From contig OX352774.1 of NCBI GenBank assembly GCA_947095535.1, positions 115,199,996 to 115,263,995 of the forward strand: a DNA stretch of 64,000 nt, given 5' to 3'. The notes under the pieces were generated by a model that made no database searches, was not told where the DNA came from, and worked only from the letters and a program-made list of their open reading frames with translations. The position numbers and the translations under genes were made by a program. The stretch is from Poecilobothrus nobilitatus (Eukaryota; Arthropoda; Insecta; Diptera; Dolichopodidae). Positions 34,119-45,800 of the stretch are shown piece by piece; position 1 is the stretch's first letter, and each line of letters opens with the position of its first letter.

Positions 34119-36121
34119 TATTTTTTGTACATAATATATTAAATTTAAGAAAAAAATAAATGTTTTTCCAGTTCCTTTCATCCTGTCCGAAAATTTCATT
34201 CAAAATCATTTCAAACTTAAAATTCTTTAATGCTAAAAAAAATGTTATAACTATCATTTAACATTTTTAAATGTCAATCAACAACCATTTTATTTACTAG
34301 ATTTAACTGTAATTAATTAGCTTTAAATTCCATTTAGTGAAATCTATAAAAAAAAAAAAATTGTTTTCTCTGCAAGAAAACAAAAAAAATTATGTGTGAA
34401 ATGCTTAAAATTAAATAATAGTTAAATACCTATTTCAAAATAAGAAAAAACTAAAAAAAATAAATAAATTCAATTGCAAAAATTGCTCGTTTTTTTCATT
34501 TAAAGCAGTTCTTAATTAAAATTCCATTAAAAAAAAATAATTTTTGCTTTTGTTAAAAAATAATTTACTTATGATGTCGCAACTTTGTATGTTTATAACA
34601 GCTACGACTGTTTGCCTTGCTGATTAAAATCATATTTGATTTACAGATAAATTTTAAAAGATAATAATACAATATATACGCTATATATTATTTAAAGATT
34701 TTTACGAATCATCTTACAATTTTATCGTTTAATGGAGTTTCTGCCTGTTTTGTTACTTACTATGTAAATATAAAATCAAAAAACTGGTCCAACATCTTTT
34801 AAATTAAATCATAAACTAATAATAAATAAAATATATTCACATTAAATTGTATTCTTTACAAATTTATTTGTTAGATTCCGATGCAATTTGCTTACATTAA
34901 CTAGATTTAAAATCTGAAAATGTGATTTTTTTTTTTTTATTGTATAAAAGAAATGTGTACCTAACCACTATTTAATTTTTTAATTGAATTAATATACTTT
35001 ATTGCTTTATAAATTGCAATTAACTTTTCTCTGTTACTAATTAGCATTCATTTTTCTTTTTTTTTCTTTTTAATTTATTTTTCATTTTAATCAAGAACTT
35101 GATTTTGTTTTTTTCTTAATGAAATACTCTTGGAATAAACAACAGCAAAGCCAAATTCGAATAAAATCAGTCCAAAAACAAACTTTAATACAAACAGAAT
35201 CAGTAGAATCAAAACATTAACAAACTTGCATAGAAAAAAAAAAATAAAAACAAGAAAAAAAAATTAAAAAGTCATCAACCTCTTAATACCTAGAAATTTG
35301 TTCAGAAAAACAACAACATTACATATTGTGAATCCTTCTAATAGTCTCTTAACCTTCAGATTTAACACCATATACTATTTCTGTTCATTTAAACAAAAAA
35401 AAAAATAAAAAAAAATACAAAAACAAAATCAAGAAAAACTACAACCACAATTTTAAATCTTCCCATTCTTTTGATTACTTTTAGACTTACTACCGCTTTT
35501 CTAAAATTAAGAGAAATAACAAAATTACTCTAAACCCTCTACTTCTCATCCCTTCTTTATCTTCAGATACACCAATACCTATCTCAATTAAATATCTAGT
35601 AGAACAAAAACACAAATTTCAATTTGTAACGCTCTTCATATCCTCTTTAATATCTTCTATTAACAACAAACGATATGACAATTTATAATCAATTGAAAGC
35701 TATTAAAAGAACACCAACCGAAAAGTTGCAATGCGTTTCCAGAAAGAAAAAAATAACAATAATATATTATTACTTTTTCCCTATTTCGAAAGACACACCA
35801 ATAATCTGTTTTAGCACCTCTTACCATTTACACAGGTTACAAAAAAAAATTGTAGAATAGGCATAACAGCAATAAAATAAAAAAAAAAAAAATCTTGATT
35901 TTTATACAATTCCTATTTTTGAAGAAGAATCAAAAACAAAAAAAAAACAAGGCAATAACTAGTAAATTATTGGCACTTCTTTGTTTTTTATTTTGTAATA
36001 TTTCGGTGCCTTAGTAACTTTTTAATAGTCTTTAAAGAATCATTCAAGAATAAAGAATCGAAAGTTATTGTTGATTATTATGTCTAACCATAAAACGCCC
36101 AAATAGAGAGTAAACATACAT
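34119..36121. other. Low-complexity AT-rich stretch
   Basis: Dominated by poly-A and poly-T tracts; the frame at 35675-35860 has no domain. It could be intron or intergenic DNA. No shared repeat recognised. Confidence 0.5.
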
Positions 36122-36359
36122 AAATTTTGTAGTGGGAGTCTCGGTGGCCTAGTGGGTAAGAACTTATAAAATACGCTGTAAACACCAAGGGAATGTAGGT
36201 TCGAATCATTGCTAGGTAGGGAATCAACAGATGTCGTAAAAACTATTTTCCTTTAAGAAATTTATAGTCATACCTGGAAATCAAAGGCTGGGTAATTTCG
36301 TTGTCATATTTCTGTGTCATAGGAATGAACTAAAAAAAAAGAAAAAAAAATTTTGTAGT
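36122..36359 (+). mobile_element. tRNA-derived SINE (family 1, copy c) with perfect 12-bp TSD
   Basis: The body is 36134-36347. It has the A-box region GGCCTAGTGGGTAAGAAC, ATACGCTGTAAACACCAAGG, a B box GGTTCGAATCATT, and the tail GGCTGGGTAATTTCGTTGTC with a split A run. The target-site duplication AAATTTTGTAGT is perfect at 36122-36133 and 36348-36359. Compared with copy a it has about 20 extra bases after the B box. Confidence 0.93.
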
Positions 36360-39300
36360 AGTCTTCGCACTTTTCTATAAGAAGGTATGAACATAATATT
36401 ATATTTGGGTGCTGTGGATTGCAACTACAACTTTACAGGACTTGCAACTCAATTTTACAGTTTGTACCTTAGGTTAAGAAGCTGTCATCAATTAAAAGAA
36501 AATATTAAATTTAACTTATTGGTTTTTGGGACGAAAAATGCAGCATAAGTTGCTAATGGTTCAATTGTTTAGCCGATACTGCTCTTTGCAACAAATGTAC
36601 TAGTAAGAACATGAAGAAAGATGTGCTACGAAATTCGGAATGTTATGAATAACGGATAAGGTATGTGGGAATATAATTTTATTATAAATACTACTTTTAT
36701 TTATATATTTTCTTGTAATAGGTAGTTAAGAAAATAAAAGATTTATCACACAATTTCTTAAACAACCCAATTATTGTGTCATAGTGTTAATAGAAACTAC
36801 TAAAAAACAAACAAACAATTTAAACATAACATTGTCTGTTTAGCACTACTGCCGATGATTATGATTTTAAACTTTGTGTTCTTATTCTTGTTTCAACCAC
36901 TTGGGTGACAATCATTTGGTGATTGTCTTCATTACAATTATGGTCAAATTTAACTCATCTGACCGGACAACCAATCAATAACATAAAGTAAATTACAAAA
37001 GAAAAAAAAACTGGATTATAATATTTTTCAAAATTCATTGGAAGCAAAAGAAAAATGGTAATGATAAAAATCAATAACTGGAACTAACAAAAAAAAAAAA
37101 AAAATTGGAGCTTAAAAATTTGTCCATATTTGGTGACTTGCAACTTACTACCACTTATAGTTGTTTTTTGTACTGTGTTTTTGTTTTTCATTTCATCAAC
37201 TTAAATGATAGCAACAAATTAGGAGGACAACACAAATAAAATTAACCTCCTGATGTGTAATTTATTTATTTATTTAACTTTTTTGCAGTTTACAATAATA
37301 ATTTTAAAATTCATAACCAGCCTTTTGTATCATATCTTCTTCATCTTTCATTCGTTTATCATTTTTTTGCAATTTTTTTGTTTTTTTTTTTTTATTTTGT
37401 TTTATAGAATTATGACTAGATTTGAAAAGATTGACGAATTTAATTAAGGAAAAACAAAAAGGAATAAAGCCTATGAAAAGGGTAAGTGAACTTCAAGTGA
37501 ATAGGTCATTTATTTTGATTTTGATCATGTAAACCCTGTATGTGAAGCATTTATTCTTGTATAATGTACAACGAATATACACTAAAAAAATATGAATCAA
37601 AGTCAATTTATTTTTGTTTTTTTATAGTAAAATCTAAAATTGAAAAGTATTTAATAAAAACTATAGTAATGCGTTGTCGGCAAACATATTACGTGTATTT
37701 AGATAAGCTCTCAATTCTTCTAATTTGGAATTGAAAGTCTAATATGAATTAATTTGTTTTCGTTTTCTCCAATAATTTGACTTTAAGTTCCAGTACAAGT
37801 GAGTGTAAATTTTTTCTAGCGACAGATACTATCATTGTTTTGTATCCAAATTCTTAAAATGCGGGGGTGATGTTTTATTTCAAAATCATCGCTTTATTAG
37901 GATATCAGGATATCTCACATCGAATATGTAAGAGTATTTCAGAGGGAGAAATTAAATCGCATAAATAAGAAACCTAACGAACAGTTTAAGGTTACTCCTT
38001 GTTTTATGGTGATGCATTTCTTTTTAGATCGTTTAGCCTTATTAATCTTTATTCAATTTAGATCTGGTTCAAATTATTTTTCTACTTCGGTTTTTGATTA
38101 ACATGCAGATAGATTAGGATTTTTACATACTTCTATGATTCCCTGAAGAAATCTCTGAGCAAAGTATATAATTTCTACCAGCTTCATCGCCATAGTTCAT
38201 ATTATCCGACCTCAAGGTATGTGTTTCTAAATAACTAGGTACTAAACTACAAAATGCTATATAGCATGCTTTTCTAAGGAAAGAAGTACCTACTAATAAC
38301 TACTATCTTAAAAATCAATAAATCCTATAAAGGAAGTATTAAAATATAAGTACATACTTATATACATTTTTGGCATACTCTACCATATTTTCACAAATTA
38401 TATATAGCTATTATTACCTTATAGTTACGACTTACGTGTATTTTGATCGCTTGACATTTTTATTATTCTTCTAAATTATTTATTTAACTATTGAACTCCC
38501 GCTGAGTTTTTAACTATTCAAAAATAAAAAATAATAAAACAAAAAAAAAACAAAAAAATTAAAAGAAAGAGAAAGAAATATAATATAAAATAAATAAAAC
38601 TTTAAATTTAACACAAATTAGTGATAATAACAGTATAAAAGTAAGGATGTGTTAGATTATAATGAAAAAAAAATTAAAGATTATTATTTTTTTTTTTTTA
38701 GTAACTAATCTCGAATAAGTAACGTTTTATTTTTTATATATAGAAATCTAAAAAACTAAAAAATTCAAACGATTATCATTATAAAAAAAATAACAAATAT
38801 TAGATAAAGATTAAGAAAATTTTACTAAAAAAAAAAAAAATATAGAAGAAACATAAAATATAATATTAAAAACTTTATTTGTAAAAATTAAAAAGAAATA
38901 AAATTAAAATTAAGCTTCCAATACACTTAATCTGAAAAGAGTGAAATCGTAATTAATGTTGATTTATTAGAAATAGCATATCAAAATCTTAATGAACCTA
39001 AGACGCAAAATAGATGAAGAAACCATATCAAAGCCTTAATGATTCTATGACACTTGATATCATTAATATTTAAGTAGAAATTGTTGAATGCTAGCTTTAA
39101 TTATCCGTTTCACTTTAATGTAAGAGATATTAAAAAAAATTTACTTAATTTGAAACTAATTGTCAAATATCAAGAATAGGGACATAGCCAAGATTATGAA
39201 AAATTTATTGAACCCGTAACAAATCTATAAATTATATTTTTTAATTCTAGCAGAACCTACGTGGAGTTTGCATTAAATTTGAATTCTATTTAAAACGTAT

Positions 39301-40014
39301 TGTCATGTTAAGCGTTTGAATTTGGTAGTTCTGTTTTTAGTAGTAGCCGCCGTAAAATGCCACCATTAAAAATTGACAGATTTTTAGTTGAAGTATGTTA
39401 TAGAAATTAGTGACAATATTTTAAACAATCGTTGATAATAATAAAATATAAACGCTAATTATAAACTAATATTAAATTAGAGATTTTATGGTATCAGAAA
39501 TCTAGAAGACAACTTGTAAGGGAGTGCACACACCACTTAATATTTAATACACACAAAGAATATGAACAAAATTAATAAAATGGCGATTATATGATTATTG
39601 AGTTGTTAAAAGAGAAATAAAAAAAAATTTAAAAAAAAAAAAATTGTTGATTTTCACTAATTATTAAAAGATTATAAAAAAATAAAAAAGAAAAACTACT
39701 TTAGTAATTTAGTATATGATTAAAAAAGTTATTATACGATTAAAAAGGTGATAAAATATTTTTTTTTTAAACTTTAATTGTACAAATAATAGTGATTAAA
39801 TCGATTGTTATGTTTCATTTTTCGATTTCCTATAAAATTAAACTTCTTTAGAAATTTTATTATTTAAAAGTATGTTGATCTTAACCTTAAAAGCTTATAA
39901 ATAAAATAGGCATTGTATAATTAAAGTTTAAACACCTGTAATAAAACCTGTAGGGTTATAAAAAAGATGGATAGATAGTAACAGAGATGGTAACGGACAT
40001 AAAAGAATATGGTA
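36360..40014. other. AT-rich stretch with no gene or shared repeat recognised
   Basis: Frames such as 37253-37447 are T-rich low-complexity. A small perfect hairpin at 36907-36927 (GACAATCA / TGATTGTC) is the only compact structure noted. Confidence 0.5.
36907..36927. repeat. 8-bp perfect stem, 5-nt loop
   Basis: GACAATCA (36907-36914) and TGATTGTC (36920-36927) are exact reverse complements. No function inferred. Confidence 0.75.
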
Positions 40015-40345
40015 TCACATGTTTATACCCGTACAATAAGTATCGGGTATAATAAAATTACTCCTCCGTTTGTAACACTTCGAAATAAGCGAGCTAGATA
40101 TACCTTCAAAGGTATGGATCGGATCAGAATCAAATTCTGAGTCGATTAAGCCATGTCCGTCCGTCAGCACGCTAACTCAAAAACTAAGAAAGCTTGAATT
40201 TTGAAATTTACACAAAATATTCTCAGAGCAATTTGTAGATCCCCTATTTTTTTTGGTTGACTTCCGACCAAAACTTCGGGTAGCTCCCGAACAACTAACT
40301 TTTAGATCTTCACAATTTTTTTGAAATAGAGCCATGAAATTTTAA
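40015..40345 (-). mobile_element. Family B-like element, 3' part with terminal hairpin
   Basis: The 3' end lies at the left: TATACCCGTACAATAAGTAT and CGGGTATAATAAA form a perfect TATACCCG/CGGGTATA hairpin. Moving right, on the plus strand, are GGTATGGATCGGATCAGAAT, CGATTAAGCCATGTCCGTCC and GTCAGCACGCTAACTCAAAA. These mirror 30440-30620 and 32035-32205. It ends against a family A segment at about 40385. Confidence 0.8.
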
Positions 40346-40384
40346 CTGCTGATAGATATCATAAAAATATTAATTTTTTGTTAA

Positions 40385-40895
40385 AATAAAAATTTCTGTA
40401 GCCCCACCCGTTAAGGAGCTGCAGCCCCCCAAAGTTCAAAAAATCTCTATATTTAAATTGTTATAACACAAGCTCTATAAGGTTTATCTTCAATCTGAAA
40501 ATTCCAATGCTATTATAAACTTTTCAAACATGTATATAATAAATATATGCACATGTGTCTTAATTTACCGTTATGCGAAAATTAAATGCAAAAGAAAAAT
40601 TATTGCAAAATCCTTTAATCCTTCTATCTTCTAAACAGTTTAAGTTGGAAACTTGAAATTTTGAAAGAAGTTAGATCTTTGAAAAAAAGTATGAGTCATT
40701 TCAAAAATTTTTTTTGTATCACTCCCCGTTTAGGAGCTATAAGGGGTCAAAAACTAAAAATTTCCAATTTTTAAATACCTGTAACTTGAACACCTGCTAA
40801 CATTTTTTTGGAGTAATACATAAAAATTAAAGCTTCAACATTATACTCTTATTTCTGTTAACAACTTTTTTTAATAATATAGCGTTACTTTATAA
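40385..40895 (+). mobile_element. Family A segment, one decayed module
   Basis: Carries GCCCCACCCGTTAAGGAGCT and GCAGCCCCCCAAAGTTCAA (compare 49786-49820), ATTTACCGTTATGCGAAAAT near 40563, CACTCCCCGTTTAGGAGCTA, and CACCTGCTAACATTTTTTTG. Both termini are absent. Confidence 0.75.
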
Positions 40896-41574
40896 TTGAC
40901 AAAAGTGTTACTTGATTTTTTCAAATTTTCTAACAAATTTCTTTAACGAATTTTTTGCATTTTGTTTTACTCGATAATTTGAAATTGTTGAGGATATAAT
41001 GCGTAGTACATAAAAATGTAAATAAATAAACAACATAACGGTTGCTTGAAGAATTTTTATTTATATGATATTGATATATATACATACTTATATAATATCA
41101 TGTTTATTTACATATCGTATATGTCACTGATGAATGAATGATAAGAGTATATGTATATAGCGCCGTATTTACATACATATATGTATTTTATTGTACTTAT
41201 AAGAAATTATTCTATGAATGGAAGCATTTTTAAAGAAATATTGCAATGTATGGCGATATACTTATAACAATATATGTAAATATTAATATAATATAATATT
41301 TAATATTTTAGCATTAATATAATATAATATTTAAAATTATATTTACTATTTTGTAATTTAATATACATTTGCCGCTTAGTATTAAATGGTACTATAAGCA
41401 TATTTGGAAAAGTTAGATAGATAATCGTTATTCGGAAGGTTAGAATCTGCTTTTGAAGAGTGTATACACATATAGTTTGAATATATGTACAAACCATAGT
41501 TCTTGAAATTATAAAATTCACCCAAATTATTTTAAAATACTAAAATATTAAAAAAATAATATTGTAAGCAGAGT
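40896..41574. other. TA-rich stretch with a short tandem duplication
   Basis: Contains (TATA/CATA)-rich tracts around 41090-41300 and the duplication at 41282-41333. No gene; the minus frame at 41300-41521 has no domain. Confidence 0.5.
41282..41333. repeat. 31-bp-period direct duplication, AT-only
   Basis: ATTAATATAATATAATATTT occurs at 41282 and again at 41313. It is a simple local duplication of AT-rich sequence. Confidence 0.75.
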
Positions 41575-41662
41575 GACGCAGGCTGTGAACATACTAACGG
41601 GTTGTACGGGTATCTAAGAGTTGACAAAGGCAACTGTATTCTTTCTCGTTTTCTAATAATTT
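41575..41662 (-). mobile_element. Family B, 5' terminal block
   Basis: On the minus strand it reads AACGAGAAAGAATACAGTTG, then TGTCAACTCTTAGATACCCG, the family B start. It is on the same strand as the 3' part at 40015-40345, so the two could be ends of one element now split by family A and TA-rich sequence. Confidence 0.65.
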
Positions 41663-42310
41663 TCCTTCCAAGAAAAATTGAATATTTTTATGGTTAGTTT
41701 TTGAAACTTAAGATAAATTTCAACAATGTTTTCGTTACATTTTTTTTTTCTATAATACATATATGGTTGGAATTACGTTCACCTTAACTATAGGACTTTA
41801 AAATAATAAAAATCTATATTTTAATATGTATATGAAATTATACTAAATGAAGTATTTTTTAAGAAAATAATTTATTTGAAATTGCTTTTTTTTTTTAAAT
41901 TAAATCAAATCCACACGAGCTATGCACATAAATTTTTTTATTAACGAAATCATTTTAAAGTTTAACATAAAAAATAAAGCTGGTAATATTGTTTTTTATT
42001 AGAAGAAACTTAACACTTATATTATATCTTATTATAATCGTTCAGATTTTAATCTCAACCAAAAAACTGAAACAAAGAATAAAAGTAATATTAAATGAAA
42101 ATAGTTTTATTTAAATTTTTGGTTTTTTCCGTACTTTTAATAAAGTGATGTCATATTTTTATTTAAAATCTCAATTGTAAGAAAATATTGACATTATTTC
42201 TAATAAAGTTGCTCTATTAAAGAAACACTCGTTAATATCCAACGTGTTCCTTAATTAGCTACCCACCACTACATATTCTGGTATAGACTCTTATAAGAAA
42301 TAAAACAAGT
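41663..42310. other. AT-rich stretch, nothing recognised
   Basis: No gene or shared repeat seen. Confidence 0.5.
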
Positions 42311-42856
42311 AAATTTAACAGTAAGTCGATGCAACCGACTTATTAATACCCTAAACCTGAAAAATTCAAATTAAATTAAAAATTCATAAGTTACTTTAGA
42401 TAGGTACGAATTGATAGGTATTAGATAGGTATTTAATATAAACTAAAAATATAATCATATCATTAATTTCGAAGATATGCTTGTTAGGCCTTGTCAGTCG
42501 CGTTTAAAATCATAAAGAAAACATGACAGAACATCCTTGAATCAAAAGGTTAAGTCTTTATTGGTTTTGGAGATATGCTGTTTGCTCTTGGTCTTATTGA
42601 GAAGTTTCCAAAATGCTAATCCATGGACCGATTTTTCCACTTGCAATCGCCGCCTTTTCTTCATGATTATTAACCTCCTATATAAATTTTATCGAGATAG
42701 CTCTTAGTTTTTGAGTTATTGTACGAACGGACGGACATTGTTAAATCGACTCTGGAGGTGGCTCTGGTAAGAATATATATACATATCTATATCTAACTTA
42801 CTTTCTTTTAGTGGTTACAAACAATACACCCTATACTTTAGGTGTAGGGTATAATA
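42311..42856 (+). mobile_element. Family C, DINE-like element
   Basis: The 5' end has AAGTCGATGCAACCGACTTA (a small hairpin, AAGTCG/CGACTT) followed by ATACCCTAAACCT. The 3' part has GAACGGACGGACATTGTTAA and CGACTCTGGAGGTGGCTCTG, then the terminal hairpin ACACCCTATACTTTAGGTGT and AGGGTATAATA. The 5' ATACCCT and 3' AGGGTAT form subterminal inverted repeats. The internal sequence differs from family B, so it is a separate family of the same design. No coding capacity. Confidence 0.78.
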
Positions 42857-43929
42857 AAAATCTGTATCTTTCTAACCGATAAATAGATAAACCGATAAGA
42901 TCCCATTATATCAAAACCGATAATAGGATAAAACCTCTTCATGTTACGTCATAATATAAACATGCATTTTGGAAAAAACAAAATTGTTAAAAACTCTACA
43001 TTTTTATTATTTTGGAAGAACGTACCTATATAGTTTTAAAACGCTAACAGATATAAAAAAAACAAATTCATATTTAAAAGAAGATTTATTGAGCTTTTGA
43101 ACGCCATTAACAGAATTTTCATACAAGTTCAAGAAACGGAGTCGATGTCAATTTATTGAAACAAAAAAAAATATAAAAATTTCATTTAAGATCACTTGTC
43201 TTAGAAACTAGAAGATCCTCGGCTTAGCCCCCGTACAAAAAAATTACTTACTCTATGCAGCGATACATATAGTAATGAAGTTAATTAAAACTCTGTATTT
43301 ATTTATAAAAATATATAAATTAATATCACTAAGGTTTTAAGTTGTTCACTCATTTCTCTCAAAGAGGCCAGCTTTCTATACATATAAACGATATAAAATC
43401 TTGTAAAAGTACAAAATCGTGCTTCATACAGCTGCAACAACTTTTTTTTTTAGGAGTTCACAGTAAAATAAAAAAAACTACCTAAACAAGGAAGCAAAAA
43501 TCAAAGTTTTAAAGGCCGCACCTTTTCAAAAAGGCAATAGAAACTGTAGGGTTTGCATTAAAATTTATAGTTTCTCTTACAATTTTTTCTATGATATAAA
43601 TTGTAAAAAGAATACTTTCTTCAATTTTAAACAAACTCTATGCACATAATTAAGAAAAGTCGTTAACCCAATCCTGTAGCGTTAATTTTAAGATTCGACC
43701 TTTAAAAAACTTGTATAAATGTTTAAGTTTCAGATGTCTAAAATTATAAAATTTTCGTTTGGGACCATAATTTTCACATCATAGTTCTTAAAGGACGGAA
43801 AATACATATATTTGTTTGAAGTATATTTTATGTTGCTTTATCTTATCTATTCTCTAAATATTCTATTTATTCTATCTAAATATCTTATCTATTTTAAAAT
43901 TTCTAGTTTCTAACTCTAAAATTTTATTT
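42857..43929. other. AT-rich stretch, possible very old family A debris
   Basis: A few phrases around 43640-43790 vaguely echo family A, but I could not align them with confidence. No gene seen. Confidence 0.4.
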
Positions 43930-44080
43930 TTTTAGTGCACTTCTCTGCCTCTAAGAAAATTACACAGCCTCTCCTTTTCAGACGTGGTTGTAAGTGTCGT
44001 AAGGGGGAAATAATCTTAACACTCACTCGGTGTATACAACGTATTTCATACGCTCTTACCAACTAGGTCACCGAGCCCCG
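43930..44080 (-). mobile_element. tRNA-derived SINE (family 1, copy d), B box deleted
   Basis: On the minus strand: GGGGCTCGGTGACCTAGTTG, GTAAGAGCGTATGAAATACG, TTGTATACACCGAGTGAGTG, then directly the tail TTACGACACTTACAACCACG, TCTGAAAAGGAGAGGCTGTG and an oligo-A end. About 25 bases covering the B box are missing, so the internal pol III promoter is broken in this copy. Confidence 0.85.
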
Positions 44081-44970
44081 GGACTAGTCTAAAGTTTTAA
44101 GAGGTGCGGTATATTTAAAAATTTTGCAAAACTTTTATTTCATATAACTGTAAATTTAAAAGTTAGACAAAAATTAGATCCACTTTAGTCTTGAAAGAAG
44201 CTTAAGATATTTCCTCTTGTTAAAAGAACAATTTGCAAAAAAATAGAGGAGATCAGCTATAACAATTTAAATATGGCATTAAGCAATTGTTCCACTGCAA
44301 TAGAATCGCATTACATAAAAAATTCTTCTATAACTATTACTTTTTGTAGGAGATCTAATAAAAATTGTATTTATTATTTTAAACGAAGCTGAAATTTTGC
44401 GAAAAGACGGGTAGAACTCAAGAGAATGGAACTCATATTATCTAAACAAATTTTTCAAAAACCTGATAACTAGTTGATGAAAATATTAGTTTTAGTGATT
44501 AAGTATTATAATTTGTTGTTGAACCTTAAATACAAGGCTGTTGCTTAGCAGATCATCTGTTTTTTTGTTTTTTTGCTTTTATGTAGAAAAAAATTACTTA
44601 TTTAATATTCAACCAATTGAAACAAATTGCTAATTCTGCATATATTAAAAGTAAATTGCAAATCCACTAGTAATAATTTCATCTCATCGGTTTATTATCA
44701 AAATTTGTCGTCTCTAGTTTAACTTTCGTTTTTTAAATTACCAAAAAAATGTCCGTATAAAATTTTATGTTTAATAATTATTAATAATAAAAGTTTATTT
44801 TGATCGAAAAATGATCATGTTAATAAGTCAAAACTAACAATTATGTAACATAAAATTTTTAATGCAACATTGAAATTTTTGATTTCCTTTATAAGAAATT
44901 TCGTGTATAGTTATTTATAATTAGTTTGCTTAACAACTTAATTAAGCAGATATTCTTAATTTTAATTTAT
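44081..44970. other. AT-rich stretch, weak family A similarity at its start
   Basis: AAGAGGTGCGGTATATTTAA and CATATAACTGTAAATTTAAA (44099-44161) resemble the minus-strand family A module. The rest shows no recognisable feature. Confidence 0.4.
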
Positions 44971-45417
44971 TAAACGAGGAAGAGTGCAGTAGAGTAGACT
45001 GTGTCAACTCTGGGATACCCATATGAACGTAATATATTCTGCTTCTATAAAACTTGATCATCTCTTAAAAACATTCAGAGGTTTTAGTACCGAAGTTAAC
45101 TACAGAGATATATTTATGTAAATTGTGGAGTTGGATGACAGATACCCGAATCTATTGCGCCTAGCTTCATCAAGTTCCAAGAAATGCAAGAAGCCTGAAC
45201 CGGCTGCTTTAAAGCAATCAAATTTGACAAAAGTTTTTGGCATGTAACTAGACACTTTTTCACTAAATTTCAGATAGCTAGCTTGAATAGACACTGAATT
45301 ATTTTCATTTAAAAAGAGATGTTGTATGGCAGCTATTTAAACCCGGCGGCCGAAAATGATGGATTTAAATAGCAAAACTAACAATTTTGCAAAAGTGACG
45401 TAAAAAATAAAGGAGGT
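44971..45417 (+). mobile_element. Family B (DINE-1-like) element, 3' end missing
   Basis: AACGAGGAAGAGTGCAGTAG, AGTAGACTGTGTCAACTCTG and GATACCCATATGAACGTAAT give the cleanest family B 5' block. Internal TGGAGTTGGATGACAGATAC and GCTTCATCAAGTTCCAAGAA follow, then AACCCGGCGGCCGAAAATGA. The copy breaks off after GCAAAAGTGACG and lacks the terminal hairpin. Confidence 0.85.
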
Positions 45418-45479
45418 AGGAGGCTGAAATATTTTTAATGATATTAATAAGAATACTAATACGAATACCAATACCAATA

Positions 45480-45800
45480 ATAACAGCCGCTACAGTGACA
45501 GTGGGGGTTGCCTTCAATAATTACGTCATGTAGTAAGGTGTTATATACTACTACATGTTGTAACTGTTGTAACGGCTATAGTTACTGTTAGCAAAATAGT
45601 AATAATAATAGCCGGATTCATTATTGCCTTACAGTCCCACTCCCAATTTAATGTTTCCGTATCCATTTCCTACCCTTTCCTAGGTAAGGTAAGGGTTCTC
45701 TCCCATTATAATGGCTAAAGGGGGAAGTGCGTTTAGTCAGTAAGAATCTGACACTACCAAGGGGGGAATTTTTGGTGTCTTTGGAAGTGTTCCCACCTCC
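45480..45800. other. Less AT-rich island, likely repeat of unknown class
   Basis: This 320-bp stretch is visibly richer in G and C than anything nearby. It contains a perfect 9-bp inverted repeat (CATGTAGTA 45527-45535, TACTACATG 45549-45557), GGTAAGGTAAGGG, and the block GCGTTTAGTCAGTAAGAATC followed by TGACACTACC. No frame with a domain is seen on either strand. The block recalls 3' ends of some arthropod retroelements, but I cannot name one. Confidence 0.5.

Noticed and set aside
34119..40014. Possible intron or UTR of a host gene
   Set aside because: No exon, splice-site pair or coding frame can be supported from the sequence alone.
43430..43800. Possible family A copy
   Set aside because: Some phrases look similar but the order of landmarks could not be confirmed.
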